The translations under genes and the position numbers were made by a program. This document shows positions 30,073 to 44,187 of a stretch of DNA of 64,000 nt, piece after piece. The notes under the pieces are model-generated. The model saw only the letters and a list, made by a program, of their open reading frames with translations, did no database searches and was not told the origin of the DNA. This stretch comes from Ptychodera flava (taxonomy: Eukaryota > Hemichordata > Enteropneusta > Ptychoderidae), in NCBI RefSeq assembly GCF_041260155.1, contig NC_091932.1, positions 5,169,501-5,233,500 on the forward strand, written 5' to 3'. How positions within the stretch are numbered: the first letter of the stretch is position 1; each line of letters opens with the position of its first letter.

Positions 30073-33000
30073 TCAAAGTAATAACTTGACAATAAATGCT
30101 GAAAATGTTGTCATGGAAACGACTGACCAGTGATACTTGTTGAAATCTGCGCCAGAGTCACATACACTCACTTCCGGTTTCAATGGCTCTTTGATTTCCG
30201 GTACGGCCCCAAGAGTAAGGTGGGTCTTCACATGAACAAACGAAACAAGATAAAGGAATAGATTATATACAATAAAATTATGACGTGTACATACAATGAA
30301 ATTAGTCCCAAGCGATGAATTCATTTAGAGTGGATTCAATTGTCGTGAAATTTGCAATGATAACAATTTGGTCAATGTTTTTTAATTAGGGCCAAATATA
30401 TTCTTTCCTGAATTTTTTTGTTTAGCAGCCTTCAAATGTGGTATGTTAAATCTACTTTAGTTCTGATCAAATTTGGAGTAGAGTGTCATCGACGTCATTT
30501 TTATCGTTATGAATCACGTAAACTGGATACTTTGATATTTATCGGCCAATTTTGAAAAAAATAATAATAAAAGACTAGTCAGCAGAAGTAGGATTAGAGA
30601 GGGAGAGGGAGTAGTCGTTTTCGGAAGGACTGATCTTGCAGCTGAGGAGAGGCTGGTAATTAAAGGTATACTGTCACCTGTTCCAATTTTGCCACAGTTA
30701 CCATGGAAAAGAAAATCTAACCATTCACAGATTTTAAGTGGGTGGCCGCTTTTTAAAAACAGCGCCCTCATACGGGTATTTTGAATACCAAGGCACGCCC
30801 CTTTGACCATATATGGACATATTTAGATTACAGGTGATTGTATACCTTTAAAGAGCACCTTTAGCGATGAGAGTGCCTGTGTTAAGTTTCCCTACTAAGA
30901 GTGCAGGGAAACAGTGGACGGAAAATGATTTCTGAAATCATAGTGGAGGAACACTGACACAAAGCTGTCACTTGCAGCTCCAAATTTAAATTTTGTTCGA
31001 AATACCTTAGCATAACAATTCGCTAGTATGATCGCCAGTTATACAACTTCTATCATAGAGTGAATGGCAGTCACTTCAGTCTCAGAGAGTTAATCGTCAT
31101 GGTGATTTGCTATTCATTCAGTGATGAAAGAAGTAGTGTTTGAAGATGGGAAGGCATTGGTGTTTACAAAAAACAAACAAACGGACACTAAAATACATGG
31201 AAAACTTTGTTAAAAGCTATTCGATTGACCTAATTGAAGAAGCTAGCCCTACTTACAGGGTGATGTTCGCCGCTGGCCTTGTCACAGAGGTTCTGGTAAG
31301 CCAGTCGGTAGGCTCCTATTTCAAAATTCTCCAATTGTTCCTGGGTCCACTCTTGAGCGTTCAACACGTCCACTACTGACTGTCCGGCATACTCACTTGG
31401 TGCAACGACAGTTGGCGGTACCGTGCTGATAAGAAAACGATGATTATTTCAACGTTTGCCGTTTACGAAATTCAGAAAAACAATCAACAAACAAACAGAC
31501 ATTTTGCTCATAGAGCTTTGTCCTCTATGAATAAGAGCTTCTGCAGAATCAAAGCAACGTAGGTCGTATGTTCGTGGCAAGGAAGGAGCTTTATTTACAG
31601 TACCAGACAGGACAAACTTTGCTAATTAAATTGACGTGTTTATCAATCATTAGAGATCTACTCACGCTTTGTGTATACACGTATTAACATCTAAATATGC
31701 TGATGGTATATTTCTGGTATGTATCATAAATTATGCCACCGAAATATATTTATTGCTCTATCTACAACAAGGAGGGAAATCAGATGTGACAATTTACAAT
31801 TTATAACGCTTCATAAAATATGAATAGTTGCTTAAATAAACAAAGACAAAGCAACATAGTATCAATATACATTACTTGGTCCTCCAGGCGATACCAGGAT
31901 TCAACGCGAGCGCGATTGCTAAAGTTTACCGTGTTCAAAATGCGCGCTATTGCGCGTAAAAATCGTTACCATTTACACAGATTTCTAGGCAATATCGCCT
32001 TCTGCTCTTTTGTGCAAAAATTTACAAGCTTTCAAAAGTCAGCCAATTTTCCATTTGCTGAAATATATTTCGGCAGAATTGTAGACACAGCCAAGATAAA
32101 TAAGGATAAGCATGCGTTTTAAAAAATTCTTGATATTTTTTAGATATAGCAGGAACATGATTAAATATTGTACGAAATTAAAAAGTAGATTTTGCCATTT
32201 CAAAACATAGTGTTTGTTTCACGGCTTACCAAACCCATGCCGGGACTGTGAAGGAGTATGTAAAGTTGTCAAGTATCACTATGTAAAATATCAAGGGATT
32301 TTGAGCAAATTTGGAGTTGCTTCATCTTTTCAAAAACATGCTCTGCTAATCTGCATATCCATGATGCCAAGTGTTGCATGACCAGCAACCATGCGTCTGC
32401 TCGGTTTTGTGCCATTGTTTTGCATCTTCGGGTCAATAAATGCACAAAAACTCTTATTTTCGTTGATTTGACAAATTTTCCCTTAGCAACCGTTGCCTAG
32501 ATACTTGAATCCTTCGGTATCGCTTAAAATTGAAAACGCCTGTCTATTAAGCCTTTGCCTTATTAAAACACCTGTCTATTAAACAGTTAAGCCCTGGCCT
32601 CATCAATGTTATTGACCAGACATTTCCAAACAATAGGATTCTTGACTTAATAAGCAAGTACCATAACGTAAACTTTAGAAAATGATACAGGAACCTTAAT
32701 TTCCTAATGGATGGGTCAGTTGATATGTAATGTCTGCACTCTTTACAGCTATTGTTGATGCGCTGCATCTTTCACGACTACGAGAAGCCGAGGACATAAA
32801 ATAGCAATCGTAGGCATGTTATATTTCACTACTAAACTCGTTTGCTTACTTCTTGTACTACGTACTTAGGTCGCATTGCTGCTATTTTACATTAACAATA
32901 ATGCCGTGTGATATGATTTTGGCATGTCACAGAGCGAAATTGAGGAACGAAAAACAAGTATTTCATTCATGTAGCAATGAATATGTCAGTCGGCAGTACC

Positions 33001-34293
33001 TGTAGTCTAGTTCAGTGACGTTGCAACAGGCGTACATTCCAAAATCCATTATAGGATTACTTTGGCAAATAGGCAGTTGTATGCGAGGATAGTAGTATAC
33101 GAAGTTCAAACACATTTCTTCTTGTGTTGAAAGGCCACCCTGAAACAATAGCACATAGAATCAGAAGACAATAACAAATTTCAACAACAACAACAACAAC
33201 AACAACAACAACTAATAATAATAATAAGAAGAAGAAGAAGAAGAAGAAGAAAAAGAAGAAGAGGAAGAAGACGAACAAGAACAAGAAGAAATGAACTTTG
33301 TACAACCGTCGAAAAGTAAGTCAGTTTTCCCAGCCCCAATCAGACTCGAAACATGATGACAGCGAGAAAGTGAGAAACTGATTAAGTCAATTTCTAAACG
33401 ATGCATCTGTTACTTACAAATGTCACGGCAGTTCTATCCTCTGTGTTATAAGTACACTCTGATATTAAACGATCTCCCTACAATGAGGAACAAAACATTT
33501 CATAAGTTCATTGAAATATGACGACTTTGAACAAAAACAGACATCGACTTCAAGAAACTAAAGCACAAATGATTGGCTTTTAGTGTTAAATTACAAAGAT
33601 GGAGACTTGCTAACTTCTTTACACACCTAATCAGTGTCAAATTGTTCAACTGAATGATTGCACAGCATGAAAGGAGAGAAAGTTCGAGTGTATATTCTAC
33701 TTTCTGCCTAGGCCAATACTATTAAATAGTGTCAGCCGAGGAGCAATTCTACTCACAGCATGTGACTTTCCTGAGAATATGGTATCATTCGATGAAGGTC
33801 TACGCTCTGTGAGCATTTTTTTGCTACTCTTGGGAGGATAATATTAGTCGTAAAGCCCCGCATAAGATATTTCGACAAAGGACAGTTGTTTTATAAATCA
33901 GAGCTCCCTCTTGAGGCGAGAGTGATGATATGCCTATGGAAGATGGCATTGACCTTTGAGTCATTACGTCATCCGGGTCGTTATTTATTACTGTTAAACA
34001 GTGGAATGCTTACCGGCTTGAACTCGACAGGCTCTTTCAGATACCGCATTTCTTGCAGGTTGAAATCGTAGCTATTATCCTCGTCAATCATTGGTTGCTC
34101 AACCCCGTCCCGGATGTGACGTGTACGCAGTTTTATTCCAGCGAGATGTGCGTGCAGCATGTTAGCAAATATGGTAATACTGGTACCATCGCTACCCTGC
34201 AAAAGGTCGGGAAGGGGGAAGCTAATATTGTTATTAGGAAAATTGTAATAATGTAAGGACGGCCCCTCATATGACTTTACATATCAAACTTTA

Positions 34294-34335
<42 letters not shown>

Positions 34336-34390
34336 GTGGTAGTGGTGGTGGTGGTGGTGATGGTGGTGGTGGTGGTGGTGGTGGTGATGG

Positions 34391-34443
<53 letters not shown>

Positions 34444-34450
34444 ATGATGA

Positions 34451-34484
<34 letters not shown>

Positions 34485-37400
34485 GGTGGTGGTGGTGGTG
34501 GTGGTGGTGATGATGATGATGATGATGATGATGATGACGACGACGACGATGGTGATGGTAGCGATGGTGAGTATGATAGCAACGAAAGCGATGAGAATGG
34601 AGAAGGTGACCATTATGACGATGACGATGTCAACTTGATGACATTGGTTGTGGCGGCAGAGACGGCTTTCATGATGGTAATGATGATTCTCGTCCATAAT
34701 TCAGTGGTAAATATTTGACCGGGCATTTGATCACGGCTTGAATAAGTCCATTGCTATACAGACGGCTTTCTCGGGGAAGTCCTCTGCATGTGGGTTTTAT
34801 TTCAGAACACTAAACGTTTGTCAATGACACTCTCACAAACTCTGCTTCCATAGCGTACGGTTAAGCCAGGTGGTGAGTTTGTGAGGCGTGTCTCATTTTG
34901 CTTGGCATAGAATTGCACAAAAACAACGGCACGGAGTAACTTTGCTAAATCTGTAGCAGTCACAATGGGTTTAGTTCTGACTGTAGTGCCAAGAAGCCAT
35001 CATAACTGTCCATTCTCACCTTACTTTTTATTTGCATGATAATTTTAAGGTCAAATATTGACCTTTGCATTAGAACGACATATTAAATTTTCCCGAAAAA
35101 GTCACAGGGAAGGCCGCTGAACGTAATCTCAGTTATGAATTATACTACTTTTGAAATACTTGAAATGACCATTGCCAATGCCGGTACCAGAGACTGCTTA
35201 CATCAATAAAACATTCCTGGGAGCAATAGCCGTATGTCGTAAAGCTTGTTGCCTTTGGTGGTATATATTGTCCATAGGCCGACACTCCATTGCCAATCTC
35301 CAAAACGGCGGCATCGTACTTTCGGAGTATCGGCGTGTAGTAAACCCTCATACCAGATGAATCCACGAAGGCTGCACAAATAACAAGTATTTATAACAAA
35401 ATAAATATCCCAATCTGACGAAGACGATCAATTAATCATGTCTTCAATAACAACAGATATTTTGTAATGATATGGTACCATAAACCCTGAAAATCAATGC
35501 CAGAAAGATGTCGTTTAGTATGCAAAGATATTAGGCCTTTATTGGCAACGTCCAGGAATGTCTGTCTTCTACACTAAATTTAACATCAGGACAAACATCA
35601 AATGTTAGTTCGAAGTAGTATGTGCCTCGAAGCAGAAAAGCTTAAACTTTTGCTAAAATTTTCCTCAAGGAACCCTTAAAAATTTGCCTTCCAAATTTTG
35701 GTATAATTAAAGAAAATAAGTACCTACACTAACTGACAAATGAAATTCATAATAGTTGACATCCGTGTCAACTATAAGTTTGGAAATTAAATTTTTAATT
35801 TTTACTACCAGCTTCGTTCTATATTAGGCCGCGTTCAAAATAATGGTGAAGGGGGGGGGGTTGGAGGAATCGTGATTGAAATTTAATATTTTTTCAGATC
35901 CCCCTCAATATCCCCAAAAATGTCAAATACCCCCTTTGTATGATAAAAAATTTTCAAGTCCCCCTAAACTATTATATGGTCGAACATTTGTTAAACGAAC
36001 AATATTACTAAACAATGAAGTTCATATCCTGGTTTCAGTATTATTGCTCTTTGTATGAACTCCAATGTCTTGTTTTACACCTAATCATGTGGAAATACTC
36101 AGTATTCAGCTTTAAATATCAACACAGCCTGCAAACGTGTTATGAACACGGTTAAAGTCCAAAGACGCAATAGATGAGAAGAGTATTGTTAAACATGCGA
36201 CTCACGCAAATTAACTTAGTTTCGATCCTGTCAAATTTAAGATTCATATTAGTCAGTATTAAGTTTGTAGAGTTTCCTCAAAACATAAAAGGAAAGAACT
36301 TACTGTCCTTAAATTCGGGATTATCATAGTGTGTTTCCATCAATACAAAGTCAGGGTCACCGCCCTCTATGTCACCTAAGGAGAATCCGGCTTCTTCTGG
36401 TAAAGAGAATCCCTGAGAAAGACATTAATCAGTTGTTAAACACCTTAATTCGTATTACAAAATTACAAAATAAGTTTTTCACAATATGTTTCAAAGTAAG
36501 TTTGAGGGTCAGTTGGGAATATATTGTTTACTGTTGTCTCCATCTGGCCCAAAAGAGACGGCACATCTTCTAAGTAACTCGTATAAGTTAAAAGTTAACA
36601 GTCTTTCTCCTTATGGAAGCAAAATGAACAAACATATCTGTAGTAACATTGCATGCATTATCACAGGTTAGAATCATACATTTAAACTTGAACGCTCTGT
36701 AGTTATTCTAATGATGACATACCCCTCCTCCTATGGCCCAGGAAATAATGACCGTTGTACATTCAGTCAGATTTTGTGGCATGTTTGGAGAATAACACTC
36801 GTGTCCGAAACCATGGTAATCTTCATGGACGCCGGAGCGACACTGATAGATCAAGATGTGGTGGACAAGGGCTTCGTGGCCTTCTTGAACGATTGGTTCG
36901 TACTGAGTATGAAAAGAGAACGTTAATTGGATACCGAATAGTAAAGCTACATTCCTTTAAATCGGCCCGAACGATATCACTTCTTGTAACACCAGACAAA
37001 TTTAAAACCATAATCAACAGAAAGTCATACAAACAAAAAATGAGTTTCTCATAATTTCAAAATTTGAGGTTTCTGGGATTAACTACATATGAACGGAGTT
37101 GCTAACTTTGCTACAGGATTCGCCCTTCAACGCACGTTATTTGTCTGCCAGACACAAAGTACTCACCTTAATCATATGATGTTTCCTATCCAAAGGAGGT
37201 ATTTTGAACGCTTGACACCAGTACGTTGTGTCTTGGTGATGCGGAACTGACACCTGTGGAATAAAAAACGTTTTATCACATCCATGTCCCGGTGTTAAAT
37301 TCAGCTATTAAATTACCTAATCGGTGAAGACGGTAATTGAGATTAAAAAGAAGATAATTTTTTTCTTATTGCATGGTTATATCGATCAAAAGACTTAGCT

Positions 37401-40400
37401 TAACCATCCGTTACTGTCATGTATAACCAAGTGACACGCGATTTAATAAACTCACCACCAAAATGTCTTGAATCTAATAATTAAATTGAAAGCAAGACTT
37501 TTATACAGTGACCCATAGATCAGATTTTTTGTTTTATAAATTGTCGATCATAAACACAATGTCTTTAATGTTTTGTAGAACTTACATTTGGATTCAAAAA
37601 CTCGTAGACGAGCAAATCGTCCCCAGTTGGCATCTCAGGTTCAGCTGGGGCAACACCCAACACGTGAATGCTTCGAGAACCACGCTGTGCTACACCGTGG
37701 TACGGCAAACCTGTCTCCGTCTCTGGGTCATCATCGTGGTAGGCGTAAATCAGACGCAGCGTACCAGACTGGAAAGATGAATAAACGTTTTAATTCATAA
37801 TGTAAAAACACAACCGTACAGTGTAATACTGTAGCAGTCACTGGCAATAAAATAAAATGTGTTTGTAAAGTAGCTTTACATCAAGATGTGGCATGAATGT
37901 ATAGCATTGTTAGCATAAATTGTTCTGAAACTTGCAAATTGTTGTTAACAACCCGACATCACACCATATCTCACGGTGAGTTATGTTCTTTTTATTTGCT
38001 TTTCCGCCTATTATATTTACCCTATTATTTGAATATACAGTTGTCGGACAACTTTAATTTTACTATTAGTCTCTCTATATGTTTTCCACGATACCCAATA
38101 ATCTAGCTTTCCTTACTTGTGATTTGGCTTAGATTCTTCCCTAAGTATCGGCCAGGCCTACCCCGGACCAACTTGTCACTCAAATCGGACTTAATGTAAG
38201 AAGTAACATATGATCCTTTGAGAATAAATTGCCATCGTGAAATTTGAGTAACCTTTGGAAAGCGTAGTAGGTCTAGCGGCGGTAACCTGAATACACGTGC
38301 ATTTGATGTCATTAATCAAATATTTCTGAAGCCTGTACATACGAAAGTTACGTAAAGATATTAGCGATGTAATGACGGCATGAAAAATCCCTGAAAAACT
38401 CTTTTCTAGCGCTTGATATACGACGTAAATGTATAAATGGAACACAAGATCTGTTCAACGTTTAAGGTAGAACGCGCCTCGGGGACAGACATTCGGACTC
38501 TCAAACTTTTACAATTCTCTTCTGATATACCACATGTTGGGGTTCAATTTAAAGCTCCTGGTGTAAGAAAACTTTCAACCGGCTTAGTTTTCGAAATTCG
38601 AAAATTTTTATTTTTCTCCATAGAGTTAACACAGGGATGGCGGCCATTTTGAATTTCTAATATCGGTAAATCTTGGGTAATTTGTTTCTCTAGTACCAAA
38701 GTTTGCACGGTGACCCCTATTTTTATTCTTGATTTTTAAAGAGAATGAAAGATTCCTTGAGGAAAGTTAGAGCAAAAGTTTAAGTCTTTCACTTTCGAGG
38801 TGCATACTACCTTAATAGACTTCATGATTGAAAGACGACAATCAAAGATAACCCCAAGACTCTGAACCTTCGCAAAAGTGAACTTCCGTCACGTGATCAA
38901 TGCGGTTGACATATCCCAAGTGATAATTAAAATGATATCAATGTTGTTTCATAGTCATTGATGCACAAAAAATCACAGACGGCAAAGACCTGGAATCAGT
39001 GTTACAAAAATCAAAATTACAAACAAATTCAGCATTACCTCTAGTAAACGATATAAATTGTGAAGAATCATAAGAAAATTTTAGTTAGTGGTATAACGTC
39101 CGTTTGTTTGCATTTTGTTTCACTCCAGAGGCTTTATTTAACAGCTTCAGTGCAATAATTCCCATTTGAACCAACACACTCAGTTGCTCTCACTTACTGT
39201 TACAACTCTGTCCATCTCGTCGCATGTATCAATTTTCCTCGAAAACGTAAGCACGGTGTGTGTTTCGGTCTCCATTCCTCCAATAAGCTCATAATCTTGT
39301 TGGTCATCAATCTCAGGCTCGCCATTGCGACTGGCAAAGCGATCCTGTAAAGAAAATGCACAAAAGAAACCGCATTAAACTTACACAAGCTGTGAATACG
39401 TCTTTGGTTAGGCAGATTTTCTATAGCAAATATCTGACATCTATTGCTACAAGGCGAAAATCTGTTGTAAGGCAATTGTGTTTATATGCCCTACTGTATT
39501 GATTAGAGATTCAAATACCGGTCAACGGAAGGGTTTTTCTGATAAATTGGAATGATTGTATGGAGAATGCATAAAATCGGCAAACAAATGAGAGGTAGAT
39601 ATTATCACATGAGAACGCTATACCGCTATACCTGCATGGGCATCAACACAGTGATTAACGCTTGACATAACGGTAAGGAGGCAGTAGATTACGTCACCTC
39701 TCGGTCAAAGTTCCAAATACTATAAATAGTCGTCATCGATAAACGTTAACGTTAATATTATCAACTATCTGATTACAACCGAGAGGTGGAACCAGTGATA
39801 AACATACAAGATTAAAGACAGCGCCACCTCTATATCGGATTGTAAGTAGACGTTACTAGAATTATAAAAAACACATTAGGCCAAGAAAAATAAAAAGTTT
39901 GTTTCTCATCCTAGACATATCGCAAAAATGATGCGGTGACGTGGGTTATTTTTTCTTCTCAATGTGTTTCTTCTTTAACCAACAAGAACGAGCAAAAACA
40001 TGAAAACAACATAGGAATGCTCTCGGAGATAAATGCACAGCAGTGTTGCTTTAGTATTTTTGTATAGCAACAGTTCTGCGGTTTGACTTTTAGTGCAGCA
40101 ACGCACAGTTTTGACAGCACAATATTAGAGTGACATATGTGTACAGTGTCAGATATTTTGTTTACAGTTCTGTTTTATACAGCACTGTGTTATGCACTAG
40201 CATCGCGTATTTTTGCGTTTATTTTTTCCCATGAGCAGAAAAAAGGTTGACGCGGCGGGTCTGAATTGACACGCGACGTACATAATGAGAAAACAAACTT
40301 TTTTCTTGGCCTTAGTCGTGTTACAGATGGAATTATTAGTCGAAGAGGTAAAAGTAGAATCGAAAAAACAGCTATACGCAGCAACTTGTCAAAAATTGAC

Positions 40401-43400
40401 CGCCTGTTTCGTGAAATAATATTCAACGTGTTAAAACTGATCAGTTCTGTAGGTTTTTTTCATTCTATTTCTGTCTTTTATTTAATTTATATGCTTCATA
40501 ATTCAATATTACAACGATAGAATAATGACGGAAATGAGATGGAAAACTTGAACAATGATGAGTTATACTGTCGGAGGTACTGTGTTAAGTATTGTGAAAG
40601 AGTAAATAAAATCCGAACCTTAAATTTACTGTGTCGCATAAGACGATAAAAAGGAGTTAAAAGAGCTCGCTTGCAACTTCTAGCAATTTCCCGACGGAAG
40701 CAATCCTGTTAGTGACAGCAATCCAGCCAATATTCACAAATTGAGAACATTTTCTATTCTAAGTTTCAACATGTGCTATTCTGACGTATTTTGAACAAAA
40801 TTGAATTGGAGGGGGACTGCTCATTTTTATAACTGCCATCTCGCTGCAATTTAAACATTCCCCCCACGCCAATGTTTTCTTCTCCCCACTCCCTTTTCCC
40901 TACTGGATCTTTATCACGTTTTATGTTTAGCAGCGGTATAACTTTGTCCTGTCCGCTGCTGAGGAGGTGAAACTGCCAGCCAGTGAGTAGAGTAAACATT
41001 CGCAACGCCCGACGAGGAATCGCTTTAGAATATATACCTTTGCACAGATTGTTTTCGCTGCCCGTACTGTACGTAAAATGTGCACCCTTCAAACATTTGT
41101 GTACATTCTTTTCAATCTCGATGTTTAAACATGCACTTCATATCTTCAAAAATCAACACGTCTTATCAAACTAGTGTGAATTGACGTAAAAGTTTACAGA
41201 TTACCTTGACAAAAACATGATAGGCATATTTTATTTTAAATTCTCTGCGGTCAACTTGAAGAGTTTAGATGTTCTTCAATTGTAAAATGATGGGAATACA
41301 AGTGCACATAATTTTCATTTCAAAAAACACCGCTTTGTTAAAATCAATGTTAGAGACATAGAAAGATACTAGAGGAATGAAAACGCATCTTTTGTTGCAC
41401 TGCAGTGTCAGGTGTATAGTTTTAAGAGACCCGCTTCAGATTAGTCATTAGTGTTGTACTACTATCAGTCAATGTATCACTGAAATGTGTACTCTGTGCT
41501 TCACCATAATTGGATTACAATGCCATTAGAAGTATACAAATCGTGGACAGTACAGGGACTGTAGTTATTGGCCTCTGCAACCTTTCCCGCCAGGCAATGT
41601 TAATCGATCGAGTAAATAGGTTGTAGGGTATCTGAAAAAGAAGTCTTGTTTTGTTAGATCGCCAATGATGACATCCCACGTCCTAATAAGAATTTCGATG
41701 GATGAAGAAAATTAATTGTATTGCTTTCATATATGTGGGAGGTGGCATTAAACTTGTGAAAATGGTTTTCAAATAAAAAGCAAGGTTGTGCTACATTACA
41801 AGTACCTAATTTTCTCGTCTACACTTAATTGCAGCCTGACCAAGAAAACCCAAGCGTCATAAGGTAGAAAAGCCGTGTTTCAACTGAAAGGTGTATTGAG
41901 AAAGTCGGGAGGAATGTCGTTTTCAGATTCTATTAATATTTTCGATACTTACGTCACCAAAATTCTATTGTATAATTGTGAAATCTAGGGTAGACTTGTT
42001 TCAAATCGGTGACTGTGAATAAAGCCATTTCATCAAGTTTTCACTCGGTAATGTTACTTGTTTATATGTAATGTTTGAATCGAGATTCCGCAGTAAGAGC
42101 CCTCGCCATTTTCATGATTGTCAGAGGTGATATTTACGGGTGGAGGATTTGTGCATGCGTGGCGTGAACGCGACGGGCAGTAAGTTTCTACCCGAATCTC
42201 GATAACGCCACTGCATCGCTGTGAGGAAAACAGTCGCGATTACTCCACGACATCGCATTCACTAAATTAATTTTATTCACAGACTTGGTGTAAAAAAATC
42301 TTGGGCTACGATTATGCCCCTCAGGCTGAGCAAGTTCATTATCAGTGAAGTATTGGTTAAAACTTTTACAGATTGAGTCTGGTGTGTATGTTACCTCCTG
42401 TTGAAAAGATTAGCGGAAGAACGTTACATAAAGTGACATTGAACTGGGATTTGAACGTCAAAAGCAAACTTTGTCGTTTTTGATTTGGCCATGTATGGCT
42501 ATATCGGGTTGTAGCTTCTACTATAGGCTGCCGTTTTTATTTCAGTTTTCTCAGAAATTAAGAGACTGCGCTATGCACTTGGGTGAGTTTGCATGAGGAT
42601 ATGGAAACATCTAGGTGACGTTCTTATTTTACCTTAAAATCAATGCTTGATCGTTAGGCAGTGTACGCATTTTAAATTAAGAACTCCACTATCAAGATTT
42701 CGTTGTTCGTCACATGCCACGGAAATTCAATTGGATAGAATGCACACCACCAAAACATTCCAGCTGATCAAAGGTTTTGTAAATTTTATATGAAAAATAA
42801 CAATTGTTGTACTAAGGGCGTGTTCCATTTTCTGTCCATCTGTCCACTCTATGGATATTTTCGCAATGAAATGTTACCAAATTTGTTTTGTATCAATCAT
42901 AAACTCGGTAGATAGGTACGTTGATTTATTTCACTGCTGAGCACAAGTAATGTGACTTCATCATTCTCGCTCCGTTAGTCAAAGTCTCTTATTACTTTTT
43001 TCTGTATGGGCCGGTGGCCCTATCTATTGTTATGAAATAAAGGATTGATTAATTGATTGATTGACACCAAGGGTAACACTTAGAAAATGTACTACTCAAA
43101 CCGAGTCTTTCTGGCTATTCAAATGTGTTTTCCAGTGTGTTTTGAAACTAGGACGTCGTATTTGAACTTGAAATGCACTACCATTCTATTGCACATTATA
43201 CAAACCTTGAAGTATGTGTTTCCATCTTTGACCCATCCGATGACGATATCAGAGTCGGTCATACCTCCATTGGGAGAGATACCAAATCCTACATAGCCAA
43301 GAGTCTCAGCGTGCACCTCGAAGGTTATTGTTGTATCGTCATATTTCCAGAACAGATGAACTTTACCGAAGTCATCCAAGGCGGCGTCGTGCGTGTAAGT

Positions 43401-43481
43401 ATCGGTCGGTGTCACTTCTGCCTGACAGTAAGAGAACAGTGCCAACGCCAAGGCCACATACAGATTCATACGGAGAGGCAT
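30073..43481 (-). CDS. MOXD1: MOXD1-like copper monooxygenase, copy B (12 exons, complete)
   Basis: Tandem paralogue of copy A, with every exon boundary in the same place and phase. Exons: 43206-43481, 39198-39344, 37586-37768, 37167-37253, 36723-36902, 36304-36412, 35202-35371, 34014-34196, 33418-33477, 33000-33139, 31257-31425, 30073-30225; 618 residues. The signal peptide (MPLRMNLYVALALALFSYCQA) is unrelated to that of copy A. A second in-frame ATG lies four codons in, but the first is used here. Copper ligands are intact: His227-His228, His319, His399/His401 (LHAHLAG) and Met474. Exon 12 is 18 bases longer than in A and starts after a weak acceptor (ATGTGAAG). Its tail (SVVSMTTFSAFIVKLLL) is hydrophobic and may anchor the protein. 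Intron 1 is 3.9 kb and holds no further gene that I can see. Exons 1 and 2 are far closer to copy A than exon 12 is. Confidence 0.93.
30660..30852. mobile_element. MITE with TTAAAGGTATAC termini
   Basis: About 193 bases: left end TTAAAGGTATACTGTCACCT, right end inverted (AGGTGATTGTATACCTTTAA). TTAA at both ends suggests the same target preference as the 355-bp family. Lies in intron 11 of copy B. Confidence 0.75.
33181..33290. repeat. AAC/AAT/AAG trinucleotide tract
   Basis: Runs of CAA, then TAA, then GAA repeats in intron 9 of copy B, about 40 bases upstream of exon 10. On the coding strand it is pyrimidine-rich (TTC/TTG), so it forms part of the region before that acceptor. Confidence 0.9.
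34293..34560. repeat. (GAT/GGT)n microsatellite, intron 7 of copy B
   Basis: Alternating GAT and GGT blocks, about 100 bases upstream of exon 8. Same intron, side and repeat unit as in copy A. Confidence 0.97.
38462..38815 (+). mobile_element. TTAA MITE family copy in intron 2 of copy B
   Basis: Full-length copy, TTAA at both ends; starts TTAAGGTAGAACGCGCCTCG and ends GAGGTGCATACTACCTTAA. Best representative of the family together with 53489-53841. Confidence 0.9.
39345..43002. other. Interior of copy B intron 1, no gene seen
   Basis: AT-rich intron without a recognisable exon, apart from the LINE-like tail listed separately just beyond it. Confidence 0.5.
43003..43065 (+). mobile_element. 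LINE-like 3' tail
   Basis: GGGCCGGTGGCCCTATCTAT, then TTGTTATGAAATAAAGG, ending in (ATTG)n. A short conserved 3' end, an AATAAA and a simple-repeat tail are typical of 5'-truncated non-LTR retrotransposon copies. Only the tail is left. Confidence 0.45.
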
Positions 43482-43668
43482 GGTAGGCTATGTATTTTTG
43501 TCTCCTCCGGTTTGCAATATAAAAACCGTTGAGCTTATCACTTGGGTGTAACCTCACACAAAATATCAAGAACGTTGATTGGATAATTAACACTGACGTC
43601 ATATTCGATTACGTAAGAGTGACCAACCTTGGTCTCTATCTCTGCAATCTTATATTATTCTTTTTTTA

Positions 43669-44187
43669 CAGGTGCAGCTAACTGGTAAATTCAGTCAAAT
43701 CTTTAAATAATCAGAAAACATGTTTCGCAAGCTGATTTGCTTATTTTACAAATCCTTGATCTTGACCTTATAATTTTGTTGGGAAAGGAAAGCTATTGGT
43801 ACCTACCTTCCCGCCACCATATTCGGAAAAAATTCCCTTCCTCTGAATTATTATGCCCACTGCCCTTCTGTATCTATGTTCTGGCCGCTCCACACAACTG
43901 TTCTAGCTACCTACAGCAGCCCTCTCCACTACCGACACCACGTAATCGTCGCTTAAGTTCAATCAACCACAGCACTCCTTCCCTCTACCTATTGTTCGAT
44001 ACCCACTGCCAGGAATTTTCTCTCCGCCCACTGTAAAAAATGGAATTTTATGGAATTTTCCCTACCAAGAGTAAAATTGACTTTTTCTCTCTTCCAGCAG
44101 ATTTTTTTTTTAATTTGCCTCCCCGTTAAAACCTGCGCACGTCGGAACCGTTACCTTATGCACAAACCGAGTCGTTGGCCGCACCTG
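43669..44187. mobile_element. Second copy of the CAGGTGCAGC MITE
   Basis: Begins CAGGTGCAGCTAAC and ends GTTGGCCGCACCTG; interior C-rich like the copy at 7400-7875. Lies about 190 bases upstream of copy B's ATG, so it may sit in its promoter region. No clear target duplication. Confidence 0.7.

Noticed and set aside
34284-34697. Poly-Met/Val and poly-Ile/Thr reading frames
   Set aside because: Translations of the GAT/GGT microsatellite in copy B intron 7.
39200-39475. 91-residue minus-strand frame over copy B exon 2
   Set aside because: Out of frame with the true exon. The correct frame gives DRFASRNGEPEIDDQQDYEL and matches copy A.
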